Part shown: in pieces, positions 1-7,057 of the stretch
Layout: the number at the start of each line of letters is the position of its first letter
Numbering within the stretch: position 1 is the stretch's first letter
Virus record (IMG/VR): IMGVR_UViG_3300030002_000081
Location: 1 to 31,054 of that record
Strand: one strand, 5' to 3'
DNA length: 31,054 nt
Source of the DNA: a virus
Program-made: the position numbers and the translations under genes
Notes under the pieces: generated by a model
The model's database searches: none
Told to the model about the DNA's origin: nothing
Seen by the model: the letters and a program-made list of their open reading frames with translations, nothing else

Positions 1-25
1 CAAGAGCCACGGCCTGTGTTAAAAT
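1..25 (+). promoter_or_regulatory. Partial sigma-70 promoter at window edge, inside an inverted repeat
   Basis: A TAAAAT -10 lies at 20-25 with TGT just before it (extended -10). Seventeen bases upstream the window begins with CA, which would be the last two bases of a TTGACA -35 cut off by the window edge. The element sits in an 11-bp perfect inverted repeat (arms 4-14 and 27-37, 12-base loop containing the -10). Transcription would start near 32, inside the right arm, and read the helicase gene. The -35 is an inference because only two of its bases are visible; the same geometry recurs at 11450-11478. Confidence 0.6.
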
Positions 26-57
26 GGGCCGTGGCTCAAACATATCTGGAAAATACA

Positions 58-1767
58 ATGAAAGTTGACGTGTTAAACGGTAAGTTTGCAATAAAATGTA
101 GTTACATGGAAAACCACCGCATCATGGAATTACCCAAGCGCGAGTTCAAGAAAAAATTCGCATTGTGGGCTGTGGCACCTACGTACGACAATGCTGTGGC
201 GTTGATAGCGGGTTTTTCTGATGATATGAGCGAGGAAGCTAAGAGATTAGCCAAAGAGATTGTGGCCGCAGCTACCCCCGTGACCATTGAAGGGGAACCC
301 CCCGCTGTTATTTTTAACGGTCTACTTGAGCACCAAATCACAGCCATCAACAAAGCGTGGAATCACGAAGCGTACGCCATTCTACACCGTCCCCGACTGC
401 GAAAAACATCAACCACTATCAGGCTGGCATGTGGCCGGTTTATCGCAGGACAGATTAACTCGCTATTGGTGGTATGCCCGAACTCCATAAAGTCGGTTTG
501 GGAGACTGAATTCGGGAAACGAGCTGTGTGCCCCTATAACCTGCATGTGTTAAATATCAAAAAAGACCCGAAGAAGAAGAAGATCGGGGCATGGCTGGAA
601 GAGGTCAAAGCAAAAACCACCAAGGGTGAGCCAAAGCTACAAGTGCTGGTGGTGTCGGTCGAGGGTCAGGCGTCGTTAGGCGGGCAAGAGTTGGCAAGAG
701 ATTTTGTAAGCATCTATGGCTCGCGCACTATGGCCGCCGTGGATGAATCCACCCGTATCAAGAATCACAAGAGCCTCAGAACTGAATCTATTTGGGACCT
801 AGGTACAGTCGCAGGATTCAGGAACATTTTAACGGGGTCTGAGATAACGCGGTCTCCATCAGACTTGTTCGCCCAGTTCCGGTTCCTAGGGATCCACACG
901 TTAGGCTATGACTCATTCCAATGCTTCCGTAATCATTTCGTTTTGATGGGAGGCTTCCAACGCAAAAAGGAGATTGGGGTAAAGAACGTAGAAGAGTTGA
1001 TGGCTAAGCTGTCTAAATATGCACATCTAGTCAAGACGTCAGATGTGGTAGACCTCCCGGATAAGACATTTAACCAGAGGATGGTCGAACCCACAGCCGA
1101 GCAAGTAAAAATGGTCAAAGAGCTACAAAAGACTCTTGAGACCTCTATGATAACGACTACGGATGAGCATGAGACCATAGTTAAAACAGCTATGACTCTA
1201 CTTTTAAGAGCGCAGCAAATAGCAGGAGGGTTTTTCCCGTCGCTGCAGGAAGACGGAACTACCATACCTATCCCTTTAAAAGTTAACCCTAAACTTGACG
1301 AATTGATGGATGTCATTGCCGAGGAACCCGGAAAAGTCATCATTTGGGCGCGGTTTGTGCCTGAGATAGAGGCTATCCGGGACGCGCTGTCTGATAGATA
1401 CGGCCCCGAATCAGTGGTCACATTTTATGGTGGTCGAGACGAGGACGAAAGGGTAGTTGCTCGTACAACTTTCCAATCAGATGAGCAGGTGAGATATTTT
1501 GTGGGCAACCCTACTTGCGGGTCCATGGGACTGGAGTTGAGCGCTGCTGATGTGATGGTCTATTATAGCATGGATTATCAATATGAAAGTCGGGTGCAGA
1601 GTCTTGAACGGGCCACGAATCTCGAAAAAACGCAGGGAATAGGGGTGATAGATCTTACACTGGATATAAACGCCGACAGATCTATCATGGAAGCCACAAA
1701 CCAGAAAAAAGACATCTCCGAATGGGTTGAGGAAGCTGTGCACTCAGGAAAATTCTCTTTAATCTAG
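58..1767 (+). CDS. SNF2/DEAD-like superfamily 2 DNA helicase
   Basis: 569-residue SF2 helicase of the SNF2-like type common in phage replication modules, expected to remodel or unwind phage DNA. Motifs in order: Q-type region LLEHQITAINKAW before the nucleotide site; a degenerate Walker A, RPRLRKTSTT, with Lys116; motif Ia VVCPNSIKSVW; Walker B DES at 229-231 followed by RIKN, the SNF2-style DEAH-box tail; motif III LTGSEITRSP; a C-terminal RecA lobe with VIIWARF, GSMGLELSAADVMVYYS and the motif VI region QSLERATNLEKTQ. The usual glycines of Walker A (GxGKT) are Arg/Leu here and motif VI ends in Asn rather than Arg. The start at 58 is chosen because an ATG-equivalent further upstream lies before the predicted transcription start. 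First gene of its operon; a promoter follows directly after its stop. Confidence 0.85.
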   Translation: MKVDVLNGKFAIKCSYMENHRIMELPKREFKKKFALWAVAPTYDNAVALIAGFSDDMSEEAKRLAKEIVAAATPVTIEGEPPAVIFNGLLEHQITAINKAWNHEAYAILHRPRLRKTSTTIRLACGRFIAGQINSLLVVCPNSIKSVWETEFGKRAVCPYNLHVLNIKKDPKKKKIGAWLEEVKAKTTKGEPKLQVLVVSVEGQASLGGQELARDFVSIYGSRTMAAVDESTRIKNHKSLRTESIWDLGTVAGFRNILTGSEITRSPSDLFAQFRFLGIHTLGYDSFQCFRNHFVLMGGFQRKKEIGVKNVEELMAKLSKYAHLVKTSDVVDLPDKTFNQRMVEPTAEQVKMVKELQKTLETSMITTTDEHETIVKTAMTLLLRAQQIAGGFFPSLQEDGTTIPIPLKVNPKLDELMDVIAEEPGKVIIWARFVPEIEAIRDALSDRYGPESVVTFYGGRDEDERVVARTTFQSDEQVRYFVGNPTCGSMGLELSAADVMVYYSMDYQYESRVQSLERATNLEKTQGIGVIDLTLDINADRSIMEATNQKKDISEWVEEAVHSGKFSLI

Positions 1768-1770
1768 TAA

Positions 1771-1799
1771 TTGACAAGACCACAGGGATGTGGTAGAAT
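1771..1799 (+). promoter_or_regulatory. Strong sigma-70 promoter with palindromic spacer
   Basis: TTGACA at 1771-1776, a 17-base spacer, and TAGAAT at 1794-1799 preceded by TGG (extended -10). The spacer contains an inverted repeat ACCACA-GGGA-TGTGGT (1779-1794). Its core 14-mer, CCACAGGGATGTGG, is repeated exactly in the next promoter at 3054-3067, suggesting a shared operator. Drives the 1859 and 2457 genes. Confidence 0.88.
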
Positions 1800-1858
1800 A
1801 TCAACATCGGGAAGCGGGGACCCCGAATCGAAACCCCACTTAAACACTGAGGTACATC

Positions 1859-2473
1859 ATGAGCGACATTCTATTGGTGGCTATCGAGCCGCCGCTAAGT
1901 TACACTAAAAAATATGCGGCATACTCCAAAGCGCACAGCGATTTCCATTCTATGCTAACATCAGTGGGCGTTGCCTATACTGTGTTGCTAAAGGAAAGAA
2001 GTGAAGAAGACATCAGTGATGACGTTGAATATCCCGGTTATTATCAGATATCCACTTTTGAAGCAGTCATATCGGTGGGTCAATTTTTGTCCCTGATAGA
2101 CATGGGTGTCCAGCCTAAAATTAAATCACGTCACACACCCAAATCTGTCGACGCGACTCTGGTAAGTGTTGAAGCAGCCGTCCGAAAGCTAGAGTCTAGG
2201 CTGGCCGAGATGTCTGAAAAGATGCCGGAGCTGTCATACAACTCCAAGTGCGATGTTCATGTTCCGGGACTGGGGTTGATGATTCTGAATGAGACGATGC
2301 TGCTCGAAGACTCATGTACCGACCAATTGCAAGTAGCTCTTGATAACGGTTGGCGTATAGTCGCCGCATGTCCACAACCCGACAGCCGCCGCCCGGATTA
2401 CATTTTGGGCCGATATAACCCCCAGCGCGAAGAAGCCAATACAGGAGCCACTCGACATGCAAACACTAAATGA
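1859..2473 (+). CDS. Hypothetical protein, first gene of its operon
   Basis: 204 residues; not recognised. It is soluble with no signal peptide or membrane segment. A central stretch (about residues 95-125, VEAAVRKLESRLAEMSEKM) looks like an amphipathic or coiled-coil helix. The last part, with a CPQPDSRRPDYILGRYNP stretch, is polar and basic. A GAGG Shine-Dalgarno lies 8 bases before the ATG, and the gene is the first after the promoter at 1771-1799. It overlaps the next gene by 17 bases, so the two are translated together. Its position between helicase and ssDNA-binding genes suggests a role in replication or takeover of the host, but that is context only. Confidence 0.8.
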   Translation: MSDILLVAIEPPLSYTKKYAAYSKAHSDFHSMLTSVGVAYTVLLKERSEEDISDDVEYPGYYQISTFEAVISVGQFLSLIDMGVQPKIKSRHTPKSVDATLVSVEAAVRKLESRLAEMSEKMPELSYNSKCDVHVPGLGLMILNETMLLEDSCTDQLQVALDNGWRIVAACPQPDSRRPDYILGRYNPQREEANTGATRHANTK

Positions 2474-3044
2474 TCCAGATAACAAAATGAGCCAAGAAAC
2501 CACCATGGTAGGTACTGATGCCCGCGCACCCACTACTGAAGATGTGATCACTGTAATTGAGCGTGTCGGTCGCGGTCTGGAAGCAACAAAACCTAAGCGC
2601 TCCGGGGATCCAATCATGCTGCTTACCAACCTCGCCAAGCGCATTAAGCAACTGACTGAAATCCACGACGCGCTTGATTCGGTGCGTAAGCAATTGAATG
2701 CCGAATTCGACCAATTGAAATTAAAAGAGGTTCCCGATCTGATGATCGAGATGGAACTTCGAACCTTCACCGTGGAGGGAGTAGGGCGGGTCCAAGTGTC
2801 GGGGGATGTCTATGCATCTATTTCAGCCGAGAAACGCGAAGAAGCGTATAAATGGCTGCGAGATAACAACTATGGCGATATGATCCAAGAAACGGTAAAT
2901 GCGTCTTCATTAAAAGCGTGGCTGAAAGAGGGTATCCAATCTGGCCGCGCTACGCCGGAAGATCTGTTTAAATGCACCCCTTATTCCAAAGTTAGTCTGG
3001 TTAAAGTTGCTGCTAAAAAAGCAAAAGCGTCTAAATCAGAATAA
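2457..3044 (+). CDS. Conserved phage replication-module protein of unknown function
   Basis: 195 residues. It resembles a phage family frequently found beside ssDNA-binding and polymerase genes: an N-terminal helical half with a coiled-coil-like region (about residues 53-85, LTNLAKRIKQL through LNAEFDQLKLKEVPDLM), then a small beta segment (FTVEGVGRVQVSGDVYASI) and a helical end with VNASSLKAWLKEGIQSG and a basic, Lys/Ala-rich tail (VKVAAKKAKASKSE). Start 2457 has AGGAG at a good distance; the next in-frame ATG at 2487 has none. It overlaps the preceding gene and ends just before a new promoter. The basic tail suggests nucleic acid or protein contact. I recognise the family pattern but not a proven function. 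Confidence 0.8.
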   Translation: MQTLNDPDNKMSQETTMVGTDARAPTTEDVITVIERVGRGLEATKPKRSGDPIMLLTNLAKRIKQLTEIHDALDSVRKQLNAEFDQLKLKEVPDLMIEMELRTFTVEGVGRVQVSGDVYASISAEKREEAYKWLRDNNYGDMIQETVNASSLKAWLKEGIQSGRATPEDLFKCTPYSKVSLVKVAAKKAKASKSE

Positions 3045-3073
3045 TTGACACCGCCACAGGGATGTGGTATAAT
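3045..3073 (+). promoter_or_regulatory. Consensus sigma-70 promoter, same operator core as 1771-1799
   Basis: TTGACA at 3045-3050, 17-base spacer, TATAAT at 3068-3073 with TGG before it: full consensus plus extended -10. The spacer carries the 14-mer CCACAGGGATGTGG (3054-3067), identical to that in the promoter at 1771. The first hexamer starts only one base after the stop of the preceding gene. It drives the abundant ssDNA-binding-type protein at 3150. Confidence 0.92.
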
Positions 3074-3149
3074 GTTCGATATTGGGGATAGAGGACACCC
3101 TAAACCAAACCTCTAACTAATGAAACCTTTAACCATAGAGAGAACGAAA

Positions 3150-3923
3150 ATGTCAAAAACTCAAGTCGCCACAACCAACTCTGCTCTTCTGGCATCAGCT
3201 GACCAACTGCCAGAATGGCTTAAAAAGGGCGACGCTCGCGGTAATGAGCAGGTCGACTCAAACGACATCATGCTGCCCCGCATCGGCATCATTCAGGCCA
3301 TTTCTCCGCAGTTGAAGAAAAACGACCCGAAATACATTGCTGGCGCAGAGCAAGGCCGTTTGTATAACACCCTGACCGATGAGCTTTACGGCGATGAAGG
3401 CATTCTGTTTGTACCAGTGCTGTTCCGCAAAGAATGGATTGCATTCAAAGACCGTGAAAAAGGCGGCGGTTTCAAGGGTGCGTGGCCTTTCAGTGAAGAA
3501 GTCCGCGCACGTACTGAAATCGAAGCTATGGAAGACGGCGATGATGTCGAACTGATGGAAAGCCACTCGCACATTGGATTCGTTGTCAAGCCTGATGGCG
3601 GTTTGGACCAAGCTATTATCGCATGTACCAAATCCGCAATTAAATTTTCACGCAAGTTGAATTCTCTGGTTACTATGTCAGGCGTCGACCGTTTCGCCAA
3701 AGCATATACAGTATCAACAGTCGAAGCAAGTTCCGCGAAGGGTGACTACTACACCTACGATGCTCGCCCGGCTGGCTTTGTCAATCAAGGAACATACAAG
3801 GAAGCTGAAACATTGTATGAATTCCTGAAAGATAAAGCAGTGACCACCAACCACGAACCTGACGCGGAGGAAACTGGTCAGAAAGGCCAGAAATATTCCG
3901 CCGAAGAAGAAAAAGAATTCTAA
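3150..3923 (+). CDS. Probable phage single-stranded DNA-binding protein
   Basis: 257 residues from the ATG at 3150, which has a GAGAACGA Shine-Dalgarno-like stretch; the in-frame ATG at 3120 has none. The protein belongs by pattern to a phage family with conserved N-terminal LPEWLKKG and DSNDIMLPRIGIIQAISPQL segments and a mixed alpha/beta core. The C-terminal 25 residues are charged and end in EEEKEF, an acidic tail with a terminal Phe like that of T7 gp2.5 and other SSBs, which recruits polymerase and helicase. It has its own full-consensus promoter and a strong terminator directly after its stop, as expected for a protein needed in stoichiometric amounts. Function is inferred from tail, family pattern and context. 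Confidence 0.75.
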   Translation: MSKTQVATTNSALLASADQLPEWLKKGDARGNEQVDSNDIMLPRIGIIQAISPQLKKNDPKYIAGAEQGRLYNTLTDELYGDEGILFVPVLFRKEWIAFKDREKGGGFKGAWPFSEEVRARTEIEAMEDGDDVELMESHSHIGFVVKPDGGLDQAIIACTKSAIKFSRKLNSLVTMSGVDRFAKAYTVSTVEASSAKGDYYTYDARPAGFVNQGTYKEAETLYEFLKDKAVTTNHEPDAEETGQKGQKYSAEEEKEF

Positions 3924-3931
3924 GAACCACC

Positions 3932-3955
3932 AAGGCCGGGAAATCTCCCGGCCTT
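3932..3955 (+). terminator. Intrinsic terminator after the ssDNA-binding gene
   Basis: A 10-bp perfect stem (3932-3941 with 3946-3955, AAGGCCGGGA paired with TCCCGGCCTT) with a 4-base loop, followed by TCAAT. It lies 8 bases after the stop of the 3150 gene. The weak T-tract suggests partial read-through into the polymerase operon, which has no obvious promoter of its own. Confidence 0.8.
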
Positions 3956-4006
3956 TCAATATCCGCCATATTCGTATAGGGGCTAATGCCCAAAACAGGA
4001 AATAAG

Positions 4007-4246
4007 ATGGAAAACAAATCGTACGACCCCACCAACTCAGGTGCCTTGTTCCGCGCCAAAGAAAAACGCACTACAACAAGCCCGGACTACACCGGCAGCA
4101 TCAACATTGAAGGTAAGGAATTTTTTATATCTGGCTGGAAGAAAATGAGCCGTGCTAGTGAGACATTTCTGTCGCTCAAAGTGACGGCCAAAACCCAGCC
4201 TTCGAACATCCCGACGTCTAATGGCCCTGATGATCAGCCGTTTTAA
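4007..4246 (+). CDS. Small DUF736-like protein with SSB-type C-terminal tip
   Basis: 79 residues. Pattern: SYDPTNSGALFRAKEK, then SPDYTGSINIEGKEFFISGWKK and FLSLKVTAKT, a small beta-rich fold of the DUF736-like/OB-like type. It ends in GPDDQPF, very close to the DDIPF tip by which bacterial SSBs recruit partner proteins. AGGA sits 6 bases before the ATG at 4007, so I prefer this over the upstream in-frame ATG at 3986. It lies 9 bases before the polymerase start and is likely co-translated with it. Probable small ssDNA-binding or SSB-mimicking accessory protein of the replisome; the fold assignment is by eye. Confidence 0.72.
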   Translation: MENKSYDPTNSGALFRAKEKRTTTSPDYTGSINIEGKEFFISGWKKMSRASETFLSLKVTAKTQPSNIPTSNGPDDQPF

Positions 4247-4255
4247 GGGGGCGTT

Positions 4256-6121
4256 ATGTACACACCTGAATTATTCCCCGAGCTATCCACATTCGACAAG
4301 ATAGCTTTCGACACAGAGGCCACGGGCCTCTACTACCCCAGAGATAAAGTTTTCGGCATATCGGTGTCTACCCCTGATGGCAGTGATTATTACTGGGATG
4401 TTCGCCGACAGCCAGAGGTGAAGCGCTGGTTTAATAAGCAGATGAAGTCATACAAGGGCGTAATTGCAATGCATAATGCCCACTTCGACTGCAAAATGGG
4501 CTATGGCATGGGGCTTGAAATCCCTTTGGGTCAAGTACGGTGTACTCAAATACAGGCATGCTTGATAAATGAGCACGAGATGGAATATTCCCTCGACGCT
4601 CTGTCTAAAAAGTATTTGAAAGACAACAAAGTAGATGATATCTACGAAAAATTGGCAGCTATTTTCGGTGGCCGCGCCACTCGCGCCGCGCAAATGCCTA
4701 ATCTCCATAAAGCGCCTCCCGAGCTGGTAAGCCCGTACGCCAAGCAGGATACCTCACTTACTCTGCGCCTATACGACTGGCAAGTAAATCACATCACAGA
4801 AGAAAAACTCCAAGAAGTAGTGGACTTTGAATTTGGGGTGTTCCCTACTCTGCAGCGCATGACCCGGCGTGGCGTTAGGGTAGATTTGGAAGCGGCTAAC
4901 GCGGCTATCTTGGAGCTAGATGTCATCATTGCCGAAGACCAAACCAAAATCAATTCCTTGGTGGGGTTTGAGCTTAATGTCAATAGCGCCCCGCAAATCA
5001 AAAAGGTTTTTGATCCGCACAAAGAAGGCAATGTATGGATCGCCAACAACGGCTACCAAGTAGAAACCGCCAAGAAAACGGGAGGGCCGTCGATGCCCTC
5101 CCCTGTCTTACGTGAGATGGTGAATGACCCAAGAGCGCAATTGATAGTTGATATCCGTTCTAACATCAAAACGCGCGACACATTTTTAAAGGGCCACGTA
5201 ATTGGGCATGCGGTTGGTGGCCGTGTGTATCCGTCCATCAACCAATGCAAGGGTGAGGACGGCGGTACAGGCACCGGAAGGCTGTCATACCAAGAGCCAG
5301 CACTGCAGCAGATTCCGAGCCGAAACAAACGTGTAGCTAAGATAGTTAAATCTTGTTTCCTTCCAGAGGTAGGACACCGCTGGGGCAGCACTGACATCAT
5401 GTCGTGCGACGTTCGGGTGTTTGCTCATCTGGCGAATAACGAAGTGGTTATCGCAGCGTACGCCGAGAATCCAGAACTTGACTTCCACCAATTCACCGCC
5501 GATTTGATGGGGATCAAACGAAATGCGACGTACTCGGGGGAAGTAAACGCCAAGCAGTTAAATCTATCGATGATATTTAACTCAGGGAATGGTGCTATTG
5601 CCGAGAAGTTGGGCCTTCCTTTTAAATGGGAATCCTTCACATCGCGTGGCGAATTGGTCACATACAAAAAAGCTGGCAAAGAAGCCGAAGAAGCTATATC
5701 TATGTACCACCAGAAGGTGAAGGGGGTTAAGGACCTAGCTGAACGAGCCAAGAAATGCGCCGAGCAACGCGGGTGGGTGCGAACTCACTCAGGGCGCAGG
5801 ATGAGATTCCCTAGGGGGCATAAATCATACGCCGCATCAGGGTTGATAATCCAAGGGACCGCAGCCGATGTTAACAAAACGGCTCTTACTGTTCTGGAGG
5901 CTACGTTAGCCCGTCACGATTCTTTTCTACTCCTTAATGTGCACGATTCGTTTGAATTCTCAGTGCCCCTCGAAAAAGACATAGCCGAAGTGTGCTGGGA
6001 CGTAGTTAAATCATTCCAAGATGCTTTCCCGTGGATGAGAGTACCGATGATGCTTGAGCTGAACGGCACCGGGAAAACATATTTCGAAGCATCCACGGCC
6101 AAAGGCCAATATCTCTATTAG
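4256..6121 (+). CDS. dpoZ: Family A DNA polymerase with 3'-5' exonuclease, DpoZ-type candidate
   Basis: 621 residues, no 5'-3' nuclease domain. Proofreading exonuclease: Exo I D19/E21 (FDTEATG), Exo II N74/D78 (HNAHFD), Exo III Y161/D165 (YAKQD). Polymerase: TGRLSYQEPALQQIPSRN; motif A D380-I-M-S-C-D385-V-R; motif B E429-V-N-A-K433 with L437 and F441; motif C V562-H-D564-S565. Compared with Klenow, the motif A Glu is Asp, the O-helix Arg754 position is Glu, Phe762 is Leu, Tyr766 is Phe and the motif C Glu after the catalytic Asp is Ser; the two metal-binding Asp remain. With PurZ, MazZ and DatZ 3 kb away this fits the DpoZ polymerases that accept 2-aminoadenine. GGGGGC precedes the ATG. The gene symbol reflects the context; the polymerase call itself is certain. 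Confidence 0.93.
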   Translation: MYTPELFPELSTFDKIAFDTEATGLYYPRDKVFGISVSTPDGSDYYWDVRRQPEVKRWFNKQMKSYKGVIAMHNAHFDCKMGYGMGLEIPLGQVRCTQIQACLINEHEMEYSLDALSKKYLKDNKVDDIYEKLAAIFGGRATRAAQMPNLHKAPPELVSPYAKQDTSLTLRLYDWQVNHITEEKLQEVVDFEFGVFPTLQRMTRRGVRVDLEAANAAILELDVIIAEDQTKINSLVGFELNVNSAPQIKKVFDPHKEGNVWIANNGYQVETAKKTGGPSMPSPVLREMVNDPRAQLIVDIRSNIKTRDTFLKGHVIGHAVGGRVYPSINQCKGEDGGTGTGRLSYQEPALQQIPSRNKRVAKIVKSCFLPEVGHRWGSTDIMSCDVRVFAHLANNEVVIAAYAENPELDFHQFTADLMGIKRNATYSGEVNAKQLNLSMIFNSGNGAIAEKLGLPFKWESFTSRGELVTYKKAGKEAEEAISMYHQKVKGVKDLAERAKKCAEQRGWVRTHSGRRMRFPRGHKSYAASGLIIQGTAADVNKTALTVLEATLARHDSFLLLNVHDSFEFSVPLEKDIAEVCWDVVKSFQDAFPWMRVPMMLELNGTGKTYFEASTAKGQYLY

Positions 6122-6129
6122 GGGTTACT

Positions 6130-6933
6130 ATGTTACCTATTTTCAGATGGGCCGGTGGTAAGCGACGCATGATCCCGAAACTGATGGAGCATATGCCATC
6201 AGAGTACGATACATTCATCGAGCCGTTTGTAGGCGCGGGGGCTATGTTCTTTCACCTAGAACCCGCCAAAGCTATCATTGGCGATGCTAACAGCGATTTG
6301 ATGGCAGCATATAAAGCGATCAAAGTGCTAGGCTCGGGTCTGGCAGAGCGGGTAAACGCATGGGAGAACAGCCCGACAGATTATAACATAGTCAGGTCGC
6401 TGTCCCCTGACTATTCGGTAAACAAGGGGTGCAGGTTTATTTATTTGAATAGGCTATGTGTGAACGGTTTGTGGCGTGTCAACAAAAGAGGTGGATTTAA
6501 TGTACCCTATGACTATCGGCGCAGCGGGGTAAGCCCTATCATAGATGGGGATGTGCTGGATAAGGCGCAAAAGGTGCTGAGACACGCGGCCACAATCACC
6601 TCACACTACATAAATACCACAGCATTGGCATGCGCAGGGGATGTGGTATTTATGGACCCTCCTTATATTCCTTTTACTAAAAATGGCCATGTGGACTACA
6701 CAGCTAAGGGTTTCACCGCTGCTGACCACTTAGCTCTTTGTGATGAGTTTAAAAGACTCGACTCTATAGGCTGCCGGGTGATATTGACTAACTCAGATCT
6801 TCCCGAAGTGCGTGAGATGTACGAAGGCTACACCATCGAGCGGGTAGAGACCAAATCCACCATAAAGCGCACCGCAAACCAAGGATCATACGGAGAGCTT
6901 ATCATCAGTAACAGACCTAAGGCTGAAAGTTAA
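6130..6933 (+). CDS. dam: Dam-like DNA adenine-N6 methyltransferase (D12 class)
   Basis: 267 residues, the usual length for Dam-type alpha-class enzymes. N-terminal FRWAGGKRRMIPKL matches the conserved WaGGK element; motif I is FIEPFVGAGAMFF (about residues 29-41, AdoMet binding); GDANSDL is the acidic adenosine-binding strand; the catalytic motif IV is DPPY at 176-179; C-terminal ILTNSD and IKRTANQGSYGELIISN complete the D12 pattern. It would methylate N6 of the target purine, classically in GATC. It lies 8 bases after the polymerase with an AGGGG Shine-Dalgarno. In a genome expected to carry 2-aminoadenine, the substrate may be Z rather than A, or the enzyme may act on host DNA. All hallmark motifs look intact. 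Confidence 0.92.
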   Translation: MLPIFRWAGGKRRMIPKLMEHMPSEYDTFIEPFVGAGAMFFHLEPAKAIIGDANSDLMAAYKAIKVLGSGLAERVNAWENSPTDYNIVRSLSPDYSVNKGCRFIYLNRLCVNGLWRVNKRGGFNVPYDYRRSGVSPIIDGDVLDKAQKVLRHAATITSHYINTTALACAGDVVFMDPPYIPFTKNGHVDYTAKGFTAADHLALCDEFKRLDSIGCRVILTNSDLPEVREMYEGYTIERVETKSTIKRTANQGSYGELIISNRPKAES

Positions 6934-6959
6934 AGCTAACTCTTGGCACAACAGAATAC

Positions 6960-6988
6960 TTGACAGCATCACCAGGATATGATACAAT
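6960..6988 (+). promoter_or_regulatory. Sigma-70 promoter of the purZ operon
   Basis: TTGACA at 6960-6965, 17-base spacer, TACAAT at 6983-6988 with TGA before it (extended -10). A small inverted repeat, CAGGA 6973-6977 and TCCTG 6990-6994, brackets the -10. The leader (about 6995-7057) can fold a GGGC/GCCC stem at 7005-7022. It is the only clear promoter upstream of the Z-base genes. Confidence 0.88.
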
Positions 6989-7057
6989 GTCCTGTAGTTA
7001 AGACGGGCAGGAAACACCGCCCACAATCCGGGCCGCAGAGGCTCAAATGGGGAAAAT

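Noticed and set aside
16-57. Extension of the helicase to 16
   Set aside because: Starts before the predicted transcription start and within the inverted repeat; no ribosome site.
933-1421. Long - strand reading frame opposite the helicase
   Set aside because: Ser/Val-rich low-quality translation, fully antisense to a gene with clear helicase motifs, no ribosome site or promoter.
6625-6652. Promoter-like TTGGCA-16-TATTTA in the methyltransferase gene, resembling the operator core
   Set aside because: Poor hexamers and short spacing; the sequence is explained by the codons of AGDVVFMDPPY.
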